Assembly (NCBI GenBank): GCA_949358305.1
Contig: OX442314.1
Span: 39,998,581-40,062,580 of the forward strand
Source of the DNA: Strigamia acuminata
Taxonomy: Eukaryota > Arthropoda > Chilopoda > Geophilomorpha > Linotaeniidae
Length of the DNA stretch: 64,000 nucleotides
Direction of reading: 5' to 3'
Shown here: positions 10,563 through 21,275 of the stretch, piece after piece
Layout of the letters: each line of letters begins with the position of its first letter
Numbering within the stretch: position 1 is the first letter of the stretch
The notes under the pieces: model-generated
What the model was told of the DNA's origin: nothing
The model's database searches: none
Seen by the model: only the letters and a program-made list of their open reading frames with translations
Translations under genes and position numbers: made by a program

Positions 10563-11640
10563 TGTGGTGACCTCAAATATTCCTATTTGAGTGCGCACCA
10601 TATTTCCAAATTGTCTTATAAACATATTCAACAAACTTATATGTTTTGTTTCAATGTAAATTGAAATAAAACATACATTAATAAAATATAAAACAAGACA
10701 CAATATTACCCAAATAATATTGTGTTTTGCAGCAAGTTTTGGCCCAGCAACAGCGTCAACCAATCGCGCTGCAGCGTGCATTGCTTTGATGATGCTGCTA
10801 GGCGTGTGCCTGGGCGGAGCATCCCTTCCCCTCGCGCGTGCCCGGCTCGATTGTTGCACACGACCCGAAGGCGGCCGTGTGTGATCTTCATGCAACTCGT
10901 CATCTGCGCAGCTTTTCTGAGCAGATTTAGAAGTGAGCCAAACGGTTTTGGCCCACTCTTCCCGCACTCTTGATTCCACCTCCAAACTGTTCACAACCGT
11001 GTCAAACTTCTGCCAAAACTGCAAAGTGTGATCTGTGATTCTTGGACGAATTGAGTTTCATCGCTGGTCTGTACCCACTGTACGGAATAGCAACTTTCTA
11101 GCTTGAATTACTACGAGTAATTTAAGCCATTTCTGTGTGTGAAACTAACATCGAGTTTACTCTGTTAGTTTGAAGGCTTTGTGTCGAGTTTAACTCCACA
11201 AGGCGAATTGTGTTAAGACGGATTGTTACGTCGAGCTTGCTCCGTAATAATCAAATCGCTGTGTGCAAGACGTATTCTCGTGTTGAGCTTGCTCCGCGAG
11301 GATTTTTAGTATATTTTAGCAAAGTATTTTAGCGTCGAGTTTACTCCGCTAAAATCCCGCGCTCACACGACGCCATCGACGCCATTTTGGAGCCAACGGT
11401 CAACTGTGAGTGTCCAAGTACGAAGAGAAACCAGATCGACCCAGTCATTACACTTATTATTTCGCATTATATTCGGGTGTATTTAAAACGATTAAAACAA
11501 TCTAATTTTTCCTTTACTCTGTGTAAAATCATTCCCCTAGACAACCATTTGGCCACAGAGTAGAAGTCCTGTACGGCATCTCACCGACGATTGCTTATTA
11601 AATTTATATAATTTAATAAGTAAAAACCCGGATCGCCGCA
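10563..11640 (+). repeat. 3' LTR of element A (1078 bp)
   Basis: It starts TGTGGTGACCTC and ends CCCGGATCGCCGCA, the canonical TG...CA. Both ends resemble the LTR of element B (TGTGGTGATCTC ... CCCGGATCGCAGCA) although the bodies differ. The 3' edge is set by this similarity, because the partner LTR is outside the window. The second half carries the hairpin array annotated separately. Confidence 0.85.
11101..11355 (+). repeat. Array of hairpins with a constant loop in LTR A
   Basis: Five hairpins share a loop of consensus TCGAGYTTRCTC but have unrelated stems. (1) 11142-11171, 9 bp perfect. (2) 11176-11204, 8 bp with one U-G and one extra loop base. (3) 11221-11252, 10 bp with one G-U. (4) 11274-11303, 9 bp with two U-G. 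(5) 11326-11355, 9 bp perfect. The loop itself can fold as a UC bulge, a GAG/CUC mini-stem and a UUUA or CUUG tetraloop. A sixth hairpin with a different loop (TACGA) lies at 11101-11127. All imperfect pairs are G-U when read on the + strand, which is the element's sense strand. Confidence 0.85.
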
Positions 11641-12147
11641 ATGTGTGTTGTTAAAGTACAGAAAATACCTGCTAATACTAGGAAACATTGAACTATGAAC
11701 AGATAAGAATTATCTATTGTGGTCAAGAAGAGTAACTTCAATGTTAAAAAGCCAAAAATTGTGGAAAACTGATCACAGATGATAAGCTACCACGTGGAGT
11801 ACAAGGTCAAGCCAATTTTGATGCAGTTGAGAAAACATGGGACACTTGGGATGACTCAAATAATGTTGCATTGGACATAATTGTGAATTCCATGTCTTCA
11901 CCCCAAGTGATGAAGTACAGTGCTGAAGCCAATGCTAGGGCCTTGTCTGTAGCTGTCTTTAACTTATTTCGAGCAGTAAGTTATTTCTAAGTAATTTGGA
12001 TATTTCCCAATGCTGAACCTGCAAGTTCAGTAGAAGGCTCTACCACTTTAGAAATAATATTCAATGTCTGTTTTGCTTTTCTCATAGCTATTTCCAGGGT
12101 CCATCCATTTGGAACTTCACAAATTAAGTGGGACCTAACAACAGTCT
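11641..12147. other. Flank of element A, no confident gene
   Basis: The sequence directly after the LTR (ATGTGTGTTGTTAAAGTACA and about 20 more bases) recurs almost exactly at 42955, so element A inserted in, or abuts, a repeated sequence. At about 11835-11985 the + strand reads a short stretch with W-W and IIVNSM spacing that vaguely resembles a copia Gag N-terminus, but it is too short to call. No intact ORF. Confidence 0.5.
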
Positions 12148-12490
12148 TTACAAGAATGACGAGGATGATTTGGTTGGATACACGGATTCATCGTGGAACT
12201 CTTGTAGCCTTGACGCCAAATCATTCGCCGGCTTTGTGACTATGATGGGCGGCACTGCCATCACTTGGCAAACCAAGAAATTGAAGCTCGTGTGTATGTC
12301 GACCTGCGAAGCTGAGTTTTCAGCTATGGTTGAACTTGGAAAAGAGGTTAGGTGGATAAAGAATTTCATGGAAGATTTAAACATCCGAGAACCTCAACGA
12401 CAAGCCTGCTATTGCGTTGACAAAAGATCCCATCTACCACGGAAGAATCAAACATTTTAATCGACGTGTGTCTTTCATCCGACAAGAAAG
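12148..12490 (+). pseudogene. Ty1/copia RNase H fragment
   Basis: The translation carries copia RNase H motifs (VGYTDSSWNS, CMSTCEAEFS, KEVRWIKNF) and closely resembles the RNase H of element D (58000-58480, minus strand). The copy has lost the segment with the CDNQLA motif and continues out of frame through the HFNRRVSFIRQ end. No LTR or other copia domain is attached. It is a dead fragment of an element related to D. Confidence 0.9.
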
Positions 12491-12628
12491 CCAAGAAGTA
12501 ACTTGAGGCAGCTCATGTGTCCATCGTAAAGCTAAAATCAAGACAGACCCACAGGAAGAGAAGACCGGAAACTTCACACGTGCAGAATATGAGCAACATT
12601 CTGTAGATTAAATAAAATGGTGAATTTA

Positions 12629-12704
12629 ATGCTGCAACCATTGTGAAATGCTGCAACCATTGTAAAATGCTGCAACCATTGTGAAATGCTGCAACCATTG
12701 TGAA
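12629..12704 (+). repeat. 19-bp tandem repeat, four units
   Basis: ATGCTGCAACCATTGTGAA is repeated at 12629, 12648, 12667 and 12686. The equivalent place in copy 2 (from 43747) has only two units, so this is a variable-number repeat. Confidence 0.9.
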
Positions 12705-13326
12705 ATGTGTGTTAAACTAGGCAAGTCTATGCTCGATAATGCAACTGAAGAGTTTCGTATAAAGTTCAGTTCTTGATAGAAAGGTCCCCACATTTTCTTC
12801 AGTGTTTACGATAAATGCCAAAGAATTTGAAACAAAGGATAAATGTCAAAATGAAGTCAAAGTTAACCGCCATAGAATATGTGGCAAAAGAAACAGCTGA
12901 AAAATTAGAATTCCCCCCTGACTCGTGAACAACGATTACAAATACAAAACACCTTCAAGTGTCAATATGCTTGGGTAAGTAACTTTTTTAAATTATTCTT
13001 TTGAATTATGCATAATTTTTTTTTGGAAAGCAAAATGCAACGTCCCGTTTATCGTACCTGCTGTTCCTCACTTGTGACTTGTGAGGAATCCCTAAACAAC
13101 TGCATAAATACCCGGGATGAGGACAGCGTCTTCAGAGTATTTCAATGCCACAAAAACAACGAATAGTTAAAAGTTTTAAACTATTTTTAACAGAAAATTC
13201 AAAGATTCATTATTTGAAGAAGCCTTTTCACAAAACGTAGTTTGTTTTTGTTTGTTTTGGTTTACGTGTTTTAAATGTTACATCAAAGTAGGATGTCACA
13301 TTAAAGTGAACACCCAATGAAAAAAA

Positions 13327-13975
13327 ATGTCAAAGAAAAGCAGGAAGAGAAAACAGTCAAGAGCCAAAAATCAACAACTGTATTTTTCAAATTCAATTCA
13401 ATCAAAAGAAAACATGGCAAACAGAGCACACAGAAATGTTTTTGATGAAATGCAGGCTATTTTCAACAGAACAGAGCACAGAGGACACCACCACCACCAC
13501 AGAATCACCTGCCGCCACTTGCACCACACCAGTGGATGCACCGACAGCCAAGTGACAGGGAAATCCAGTTTGTGTATGGCCATGTGCTAGAACGACTTGC
13601 CCAACAAACTGCACAGATAACATCATTAGAGAGACTTGGAATTCTCTCAAAACCATTTAGCCATGGTGCAGGAGCGACTCCGGATTGCAGAAACAGCATT
13701 AGCAAATCAACAACAGCAACAGTTTGTGCAACCGGAAGAAGTTATTTACACATCAGAAGATGAAGAGGAAGACCATCAGCTGCCGGTACATCAGGTACCA
13801 CCTCCACTTCCACATCAACCTCAAGAGTTAGACCCAAAAACACTAGAGGTCGATTCTACTGAAGATTGTGTCATCTGCCAGTATAACATGAAAAAAAAAT
13901 GAAGTTGTAGTGAAACTAAACTGTAGAGACTCCTTCCACTATCAGTGTTTTTTGCAATGGGGTTGTGAGAACGGA
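13327..13975 (+). pseudogene. RING-H2 gene, copy 1, frameshifted and truncated
   Basis: The start at 13327 (MSKKSRKRKQSR) is Lys/Arg-rich and includes a His run. The frame must then change near 13520 to continue as a helical region (QFVYGHVLERL), change again near 13640 to FSQNHLAMVQERL with a Gln run and an acidic TSEDEEED stretch, and finally enter a RING finger beginning CVICQYNMKK. An A9 run (13891-13899) shifts the frame inside the RING; the other frame continues with LNCRDSFHYQCFLQWGC. The final C-x2-C pair is missing because foreign sequence starts after the Trp-Gly-Cys. Copy 3 (47175-48454) supplies the missing end. The usual His of C-x-H is Asp. A RING-H2 is normally a ubiquitin E3 module; this copy cannot make one. 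Confidence 0.7.
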
Positions 13976-14127
13976 TCTCGTACCGTACGAGACTCGTTCG
14001 TGACCCATAATTCTCCGCGCCGACCAGTTCCGTTTCCGATTGTTTTCTCGAGACGAAGCACGCGTTTTTACTTTCTCCTTGAAAGCCAAAAACCTCTTCT
14101 TTTTGTTACGAACAATCTGAGTTTTCT

Positions 14128-14244
14128 ATGGCTGATCGACGCAATCCGAAGATAGATCCCGACGCGTCGTCCTCCAAAGACGAGAGCGAAGGGCTAGTGA
14201 TTGAAGCGGAGGACGAGAATTGGGACAAACCGGAGCAACCTCAG
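14128..14244 (+). CDS. Candidate first coding exon (39 codons), copy 1
   Basis: ATG followed by an open, acidic, Ser/Asp-rich stretch (MADRRNPKIDPDASSSKDES), ending CCTCAG before a consensus donor GTAACT. The short acidic first exon with a GTAA donor resembles the first exons of the gypsy third ORFs. The downstream exon is in the gap. The identical copy is at 45207-45323. Assignment is tentative. Confidence 0.4.
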
Positions 14245-14318
14245 GTAACTGTTTAGATCTCTCCACGACATCGGAATTTACAATCCGTTGACATCAGACA
14301 TCTTGTTGGAGTGTGACT

Positions 14319-14518
14319 NNNNNNNNNNNNNNNNNNNNNNNNNNNNNNNNNNNNNNNNNNNNNNNNNNNNNNNNNNNNNNNNNNNNNNNNNNNNNNNNNN
14401 NNNNNNNNNNNNNNNNNNNNNNNNNNNNNNNNNNNNNNNNNNNNNNNNNNNNNNNNNNNNNNNNNNNNNNNNNNNNNNNNNNNNNNNNNNNNNNNNNNNN
14501 NNNNNNNNNNNNNNNNNN
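14319..14518. other. Assembly gap of 200 N
   Basis: Exactly 200 unknown bases. Sequence on the two sides is not contiguous with the intact copy at 45398, so the gap hides the end of the duplicated segment and probably the 5' end of element C. Confidence 0.99.
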
Positions 14519-15135
14519 GGCAAGGGGGAAATTCCTATTTCCCTCCCCACCACGAAGGAGGGTGAAACCACAGGAGATCTTCCAAGAAAGTGAATGTCCA
14601 GTTAGGAATGCACAGGTGACTAACGTCAACTGTGTCACTCCTTATCCATCCAACCCATTCGCGGAAAAAGACAATAGGCCTGGATTAGGACGATTATCGA
14701 GTTTGACGCGAGAAGTGACCATTGCTTCCTTGCAACCCGACTGACCAAGACGTCTCCAGACCGTTCCTGTGTGCCACCATCCTTTGTGACCATTTGACCA
14801 GTTTTCGAGCCGTTTTAGCTGTAAAGTTAAGTAGTATTTCGGTTATTATTAGTTTAAGCGTGTTTCTTATAAACGCCAGTATAAAAATTTAAAAGTGTAA
14901 ATTTTTCATTTGATTGTAAGTTAAGTGTGTTCTTTTTACACACCAGTTTAACGTAAAGCTTTACATTCAGTGTAACGTTAGTATCAGAATCAGTTAGACG
15001 AATATATTACGATATATTCTTTCTTCCGCTAGTTGAGTTCTTTTGTAATTACATTTTTCTTAGAAAAACGTGATTACGTTCGTGTATTTAGACAGATTAG
15101 TTAAGTCAAGGATTACAGCGCTAGAAACGTTAGTT
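14519..15135 (+). other. Leader or 5' LTR remnant of element C with hairpins
   Basis: No ORF of substance. Two related hairpins stand out. One is at about 14853-14885: inner stem GCGT...ACGC, loop rich in TTCTT, 3' bulge CAGT. The other is at 14920-14952: GTTAA and GTGTGT pairing with ACACAC and TTAAC, loop TCTTTTT, 3' bulge CAGT. A perfect 12-nt palindrome GTAAAGCTTTAC lies at 14953-14964, and an 8-bp hairpin GAATATAT-TACG-ATATATTC at 15000-15019. No convincing tRNA primer binding site was recognised. Confidence 0.5.
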
Positions 15136-17187
15136 ATGTCTCGTAGTCACCCCGAAATGTTTGCTTCCATGAACCAAGGCGCTGAAGACAATACTCACCA
15201 TTTATCGGACGATTCTGGCGACGAGGGAGATTCTCGAAACGTGGCATACGGCCTGAAAACGTACTGCCGCCATTTTAAATTAGATGCTATACGCTTCGCC
15301 ACGCTGGCAGAAGCCAAGCACTACGTAGCTTTGAATCAACCAGCTGAAAGTTCGCTGAATCACTCAGCCACTTCGCCCGATGAATTGATCTTGAATAGGG
15401 GGAAATCAAGTGGAAATGCGCCTATTACTTATGCGCAACCACGGGACTTACCCTTATCTCGAGAAAATTTGTCACCTCAAGACAATAACCCGCTTCCGCC
15501 ACGTGTTTCTACACCAATTAGGCTCGTTTCACAGGCCGTTGGAGGGAACACAGACGGCGATGCAGGGTTAGATTTATCGATAAGGGGGAGTCCGACGGAA
15601 CCCCCATCGATCCTACGGGCAGATAACCAAAAAACGCAAGGTAGGCGCCACTCAGTGTCGCCTACTCGATATAGGTTAACTGGTCCCCCAGTCACTGAAA
15701 GAGTGGTTTTCAATTCAGATCAAGACTTTTCCCGTTCAAACCCTCGTCACAGAGAGGAGCAGCTCCAACTGACTTGTCGCCAAATAACCAATGGTGGACA
15801 AGATCGCAGGGAGCGAGCTGAGGACGCTCAGCAACAGCCAACTCGTCGGGAACCGCTTGGTCAGAGACCACGACAGTTCACGGCGAACGCTACTCATCAA
15901 TCTAACGGCGAAGATTTTTATAATCATGGTAACGGTTCTCAAACCAATCATGGTTATAATTCTCCGAGCCAAGGGGGACGAAGGAGTTCGACAACTCCTC
16001 CTCCCTTTGTTCGCCCTCGCCCAAATTTTCGACCTATCTCGCCACACGGAATGAGAGGTGATAGACGTAACGACTCGGACCAAAATTCGAATTTTGTGCC
16101 AAGTCTTTCGCGGGAAAATTTGACCGCCATTATTCAGGGGTTGACGGGTCAACCCCCGAGGAATGAGTCCAATTATCGGCGCAACATCTGTAAGGGATTA
16201 GACATCCCTGCATTTGAAGGCCGGCAGGAGGATGTAGCGAGATTTTTAGAGATTACTAAATCTGTCGCTAGTTTAAAAAGAGTTCCACTTGACGAGATGA
16301 TCCATGACGTAGTACCCGGCTACCTACTTGGACATGCTCAAACGTGGTACAAAAAAGAATCGCATCGCTTCTTGAGTTGGAATATTTTCGAGGATGCGTT
16401 CTTAGAACGCTTCGATCTAGTCCCTCTCACCAGAGCGCGACGGTTACGTAACGTAATCCAACGAGCCGACGAAAGCCTTTATGACTTTCTCTTGCGGTTT
16501 TCACAAGCTCAAGGGAAAGTACCTGAAGGCAGTCAAGAGGGAGTGACCCATCTGTACGACAACATCACCCCCGAAAGTTTCGCTCTTTTAGTTAACAAGG
16601 GGCTTTATGGAAAGAAGACGGTCGATGAAATTATTCATTTCGTCGGTCGTCATCGTTGTATGTTCGAGACGAGAGCGCAACACTCCGCGCGTCTCAAATA
16701 CGACAATAGCGACAAGACTTCGGCAAATACTCCCGTAAATGCCAAAGACAGTCGTTTTCCAAATAAAGCCGCTCTTCGCGCTTCTAAGGTTGATTATCCG
16801 TCTAAGACGAGTAATGAACCTAAAAGCGAAGACGAGCCGGAGAGCGAAGACGAAATGGAGAGACTATTCACCACTTATACGGAAAATAAAACGGGCAAGT
16901 GTTTTTATTGCCATGAAACTGGGCATTTCAAACGTGAGTGTCCTAAGTGGTTAAATAAGAACAATATGGGTGATGGCGCTAAGCGCCCAAACCCTTCCAA
17001 CACCTTGTCGGAAGAGAATAAACGGCCTAAACCGAATTGGGTCACCATCGATTTACTAGACAACAAACTAGGAGCTTTTCAGTCAAATATACAAAGCACA
17101 ATGACTGAGTTGTTGTCTAAGTACTTGCACCCACCCACAGCCACCCCAGCTCCAACTATTGAGAAAAAGGAAACGTCAAAAAACTAG
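15136..17187 (+). CDS. gag: Gag polyprotein of gypsy element C (683 aa)
   Basis: Structural protein of the particle. ATG at 15136 is the first in-frame ATG; the frame is open further upstream to about 15070 with no ATG. N-terminal half is hydrophilic and Ser/Arg/Pro/Gln-rich, probably disordered (15180-16160). A capsid-like retrotransposon Gag domain follows (about 16190-16700; VPGYLLGHAQTWYKKES, then FLLRFSQAQGK). A CCHC zinc knuckle (C-x2-C-x4-H-x4-C) is at residues 589-602 from this ATG. It terminates with TAG immediately after the slippery heptamer. It shares domain order with Gag of A and B but little visible sequence, and lacks their coiled coil and AT-hook. Confidence 0.92.
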   Translation: MSRSHPEMFASMNQGAEDNTHHLSDDSGDEGDSRNVAYGLKTYCRHFKLDAIRFATLAEAKHYVALNQPAESSLNHSATSPDELILNRGKSSGNAPITYAQPRDLPLSRENLSPQDNNPLPPRVSTPIRLVSQAVGGNTDGDAGLDLSIRGSPTEPPSILRADNQKTQGRRHSVSPTRYRLTGPPVTERVVFNSDQDFSRSNPRHREEQLQLTCRQITNGGQDRRERAEDAQQQPTRREPLGQRPRQFTANATHQSNGEDFYNHGNGSQTNHGYNSPSQGGRRSSTTPPPFVRPRPNFRPISPHGMRGDRRNDSDQNSNFVPSLSRENLTAIIQGLTGQPPRNESNYRRNICKGLDIPAFEGRQEDVARFLEITKSVASLKRVPLDEMIHDVVPGYLLGHAQTWYKKESHRFLSWNIFEDAFLERFDLVPLTRARRLRNVIQRADESLYDFLLRFSQAQGKVPEGSQEGVTHLYDNITPESFALLVNKGLYGKKTVDEIIHFVGRHRCMFETRAQHSARLKYDNSDKTSANTPVNAKDSRFPNKAALRASKVDYPSKTSNEPKSEDEPESEDEMERLFTTYTENKTGKCFYCHETGHFKRECPKWLNKNNMGDGAKRPNPSNTLSEENKRPKPNWVTIDLLDNKLGAFQSNIQSTMTELLSKYLHPPTATPAPTIEKKETSKN

Positions 17188-17218
17188 TACAGGGGGTTGT
17201 GACTTTATCCCAACCCCC
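17178..17218 (+). promoter_or_regulatory. -1 ribosomal frameshift signal, element C
   Basis: Heptamer A AAA AAC at 17178-17184 in gag phase (TCA AAA AAC TAG). A 7-nt spacer is followed by a perfect 8-bp hairpin, GGGGGTTG (17192-17199) with CAACCCCC (17211-17218) and an 11-nt loop. Pol is in the -1 frame and open through the site. This is the same solution as in A and B despite unrelated flanking sequence. Confidence 0.92.
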
Positions 17219-20200
17219 CACTAATAATTGCCTCCTTCCTTTCTCTGAGTTCACCGATGATTTGTTTTCACCTCGAAGAGTTGAAATTCCAATTATGGAC
17301 GAACTGGCCGAGGTGTTAGGCCAACTTGAACTTTCCGATGAATTAATTCCGATCCGAGATCGCGCAACTAGTTCCTCCGGGGGAGTTCAGGAAGGTATTG
17401 ACTCTATGACGAAACAAATGGAGCGTATGACTATCTTTAAAGGTCCGTGGAATCGTAAAAAATTCTGCAACCTCAAAAGATTACATCATGGATACTCTGT
17501 CGAATTTGTAAATGCAGTAAATGGTCGGACTTCCGATACACCTAGGATGCGAATCGAAATCGGAGGGCTCACCTATAACGCATTAATGGACTCTGGAGCT
17601 ACTCAATGTTTCATTGGGGCACAGCTTTTGTCTCAGACAAGAGCCCCCAGTGATTATATACAGGAGTGCCCCCGAGGAATGCGAGTCTGTGCAGTGGGAG
17701 TGGATCATCGACCCATTGGACAAATCACTCTGTGTGTCAAATGGGGAGACGAGAAACAGTTTACACCCATTAACTTTGTCGTACTGAAAGAAAATGTGTG
17801 CGATCTCATAATCGGCCATAATTTCATGCGGCGAACGGGCATCAACTTAAACCCCATGCGGGCAGTATTCACCTGCGACAGGCTGCCTGGCTGGACCGCA
17901 CCCTACGAAATCGGAGATTTCGAGAGTGCACTAGCCGGGTTACATACACTCGCCGTTGGCAAGGCAGAGACACATACACCAGAAAACTGGGCCGATTTAT
18001 TAGTCCTAGACTGTGACGGCTCAGACGAGCAAAAAGAACAACTTCGGGCTGTAATTTTAGAGGCAAAAAATGCACTTCGCGACGAAGTCGGTTGTACGCA
18101 TTTAGCCACACATAGCATTACTTTTAAAAAGGATGCTAAGTGGAAAATTCAACCCTATCGGATGTACAATCCACAGAAGAAGGCGATCATGACTCGTTTG
18201 GTAGAGGAACTAGAGGCGGACAACCTGATTGAACCCGTGATAGGCTCCTGTCCATACGTTAGTCATCCCGTCATCGTTGCAAAACCTGGCGGAAAATACC
18301 GCCTGTGTATTGACTATCGTTGGCTGAATGCCATAACGGAGGTAGATGCAATTCAGATGCCTAGCATCGACTTGCTCATCCACCATACCAATCATGCGAA
18401 GTATTTCTCCTCTCTGGATTTAACCAAAGGATACTACCAAATGGCGATGAATGAAGCTGACAAAAAGAAAACCACTTTTTACACCCCTAAGGGGAAGTTT
18501 CAATTCAAGCGCATGCCGTTTGGTCTATGCAACGCTCCAAGCTCCTTTCAGCACTTGATGACTCAAGTGATGGGAGAAGCTCTACACGAACACGTTTTAG
18601 TTTACCTGGATGACCTGATAATTTTCTCAGAAAATTGGGAGGACCATGTTAAACCTGTAAAAGACGTATTGGAGAGATTAGATAAAGCCAATCTGACAGT
18701 TAATAAATCCAAAACCAAGTTGGGACGAACGTCACTAAAGTTTTTGGGTCACCTCATTACACCCGAAGGGTTAATGGCGGACCCAGATAAGTTAGTGTCA
18801 GTAAGGAAGTTTCCTACACCAACGTGCTCTAAAGATATCCAGCGCTTCCATGGTTTGGCAAACTTTTTTCGTAAATTTATACCAAATCATGCGGAGATTG
18901 CGTTACCTTTAACACGTATGATGCACACTAATGCTGTCTTCGACTGGGGCGAAGAGCAAGAAACTGCTTTCAATCAAATAAAAGATATTCTGTGTGATGA
19001 GCACCAAGTGCTCCACATGCCGGATATGCTGAAGCCTTTTGTAGTCATGACAGACGCGTCACATACGGGACTCGGTGCCGTGTTGTGCCAAGACGTCAAT
19101 GTATTTAACGAAAAGACGCAGAAGTGAGTTCCTTCGCCAAAACCTGTTGCTTACGCAAGTAGAGTTTTGCGAGGAGCGGAAGTTCGCTATTCAACACCAG
19201 AGTTAGAATGCCTAGCTGTAGTGTGGGCCATAGATCGCTTCAGGCCTTACCTAGAGTATACTACGTTTACTCTAGAGTCAGACGCACAAGCACTTGGCTG
19301 GCTCATGTCAACGCCTGAACCATCGGGACGTTTTGGCCGTTGGGCGGTCAAAATTCAGTGCGGCGCCTTTAAAATAGTGTTCCGAAAGGGTGCTATGAAT
19401 CAAGTTGCGGACGCACTGTCTAGAGCACCGCTCTCAGCCTTAGACACACCTGTTACTGACTACCTGGAACCGGAGGAAATTCATCAATTTTTCCCGACTT
19501 GGGTAGGCAACAGGAACACGAGTGTTGTCCTGGACGAGCTCCCACATCCCTTTCTCGCCAACGTTAATGTTCGTTTTGATGATTTCTCCGAGTTCAATGA
19601 AGTCGAAGATTTAATTGATCTTGGAGAAAAGGGGGAAGGAGTAGATAGAAAAGAAACTCTTTTTAGCGCCCTAACCGACGTGCTGAACGAAGTCCCGCCA
19701 ACGCGTGCAGAAATCATAGCAGAACAGCTAAAAGATGCTTTTTGTAATAGAATTTTAATTTATTTAAAATCTAACGAAAAGAAACGAAAAGAATACACTG
19801 ACCAAGAATGGATTATGTCCATTCAAAGTTACTGTCTCGACGAGAGCGGAGAAGATGGCAGCAGGATGCTCATCTGTTTCCAACCAACTTTTGAGGAGGA
19901 ACTCAATGACTCGGGAAACGGGTTCAAGGCGGTAGTTCCTCGATCTCTCGTGAGACGAGTACTATTTGCATGCCACGGACATCCACTCAGTGGACACGCG
20001 GGCATGAGCAAAACATTGGACAGAGCGAAACAAACATATTTTTGGCCTAAGATGAGCAAAGACACGAGACATTATGTCCGGGGCTGTGCTCATTGCCAAC
20101 AATATAAACCAGGGCAACATCGCAAGCGAAGGGCACCTTACACGCCTCATAATATGACGACACCCTGGGAGACAATTTGCATTGACTTGATGGGCCCGAA

Positions 20201-21275
20201 ACCCGCAGGTCGATCGCAGTTACAGTGGATCTTTGTAGTGATAGATCAATGCACTAAGTGGATTGAGCTATTTGCACTAACAAAAGCTACCAGCGAGTCA
20301 ATCGTAAACAGACTCAGTGAAGTGATTCATCGTTGGGGTTACCCCAAGAAAATCCTTTCTGATAACGGCAAACAGTTCGTCAGCACTATTTATAATGATT
20401 TTTGCAAAAAACATCATATAAATATTTCACACGTGAGCCCCTATCATGCAGCTGCTAATCCAACCGAAAGGGCCAATAGAAATATCAAAATGATGCTGGC
20501 TCTTTATTCTGATATTCATTCTAAATGGCCAAGGTTCCTAAACGAATTTGCGTTCGCTTCGCGAACGGCAAAATCGGAATCATTAGGATTCTCACCAATG
20601 ATGTTGAATACAGGAAGATCGGTTCCCTTGCCGTTTGATCCACGTGTTTTACAACACGCTATCAAATTCGATAAACATAATCCTGAGGAATATGTTTACA
20701 GTATTCTTGATGTGCTCCGACGAGCGCATCAAGAAATGCACCGGAGAATCCAACTTAATTACGAGCGTCATGATAGAATACACAGGAATAAGTTTTACAT
20801 TTGTGAATTCAACATAGGCGATCTAGTTTGGAAGGCAACCCATATCCTGTCCAATAAAGAGAAAGGAATCACGGCTGGCTTTGCCGAGAAACGCGACGGT
20901 CCTTGGGAGATCACGGCGGTATTAGGAGGTGGCGCCTATACTCTTCGAAAATTGGCGGATGATTCTATCGAAGCATCCATTAATATTCAAGATTTGTGTC
21001 CCTATATCCCGTCTTATCCTGTAGAGACTTGGTCGGCAGATCAAATTGAAGGTACGGACGATGTACACCCCACCCCGAGTTGGATGGAGGAACATTTCCC
21101 TAATTCTCTCGAAAAAGGAGATGTCCCTCCGATAACTACGGAAGAGCGTACTCTCGCACCCAACAAATCAGAAAAAAGAAAGAATTCGTCGCCTGTCAAA
21201 AGGTCGAAACGCGTTGCTAAACCCAACAAGAAATATGATGATTTTGTATCAAAAATCCAGATCGGTAAATTATAA
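17184..21275 (+). pseudogene. pol: Pol of gypsy element C with one in-frame TGA
   Basis: Read by -1 frameshift from gag. Protease with MDSGATQC (about 17587); reverse transcriptase with LTKGYYQ and catalytic YLDD (about 18600-18620); RNase H with MTDASHTGLG (19048) and ELECLAVVWA (19202); integrase H-x3-H ... C-x2-C (about 19970-20110); catalytic Asp in IDLMGPK (about 20185), Asp in SDNGKQF (about 20360) and Glu in NPTER (about 20465); then a GPW module (about 20895). One TGA at 19125-19127 sits between the first RNase H motif and the rest. The frame is unchanged after it, so it is a single nonsense codon, not a frameshift. The copy would need readthrough to make integrase and is most simply dead. 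As in A and B, the DD-E spacing is one short. Confidence 0.93.

Larger units (their letters stand above)
1..11640 (+). mobile_element. Ty3/gypsy LTR retrotransposon A, 5' end outside window
   Basis: Order on the + strand: gag (open from base 2), a -1 frameshift site, pol (protease, reverse transcriptase, RNase H, integrase), a spliced third ORF, a polypurine tract and a 3' LTR ending at 11640. The protease-RT-RNase H-integrase order is that of Ty3/gypsy (Metaviridae-like) elements. All frames of gag, pol and ORF3 are open, so the copy looks coding-competent in the visible part. The 5' LTR, primer binding site and Gag start lie upstream of the window, so target-site duplication and LTR identity cannot be tested. 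It is related to element B (29777-42141) in every ORF and at both LTR termini, but not closely in LTR body sequence. Confidence 0.95.
12539..14318 (+). repeat. Duplicated segment, copy 1 (cut by gap)
   Basis: Nearly identical to 43648-45397 in the same orientation, 31 kb away. It contains a 19-bp tandem repeat, non-coding sequence (12707-13326), a broken RING-H2 gene and a candidate first exon. Differences seen by eye are a few substitutions, four versus two 19-bp units, and an 8-bp CCTACAAG present only in copy 2. The left edge is sharp (CAAGACAGACCC). The right edge is lost in the run of N. Confidence 0.93.

Noticed and set aside
14278-14744. ORFs running across the N gap
   Set aside because: They exist only because unknown bases contain no stop.
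19125-19127. UGA reassigned to Trp or read through in this genome
   Set aside because: In-frame TGA codons interrupt C pol, the Tc1 transposase, the YqaJ gene and copia D, and most intact genes here end in TAA or TAG. But the copia case fits loss of another codon better than Trp, the affected copies carry other damage, cullin and the intact gypsy ORFs use TGG for Trp, and no animal nuclear genome is known to do this. Ordinary decay is simpler.
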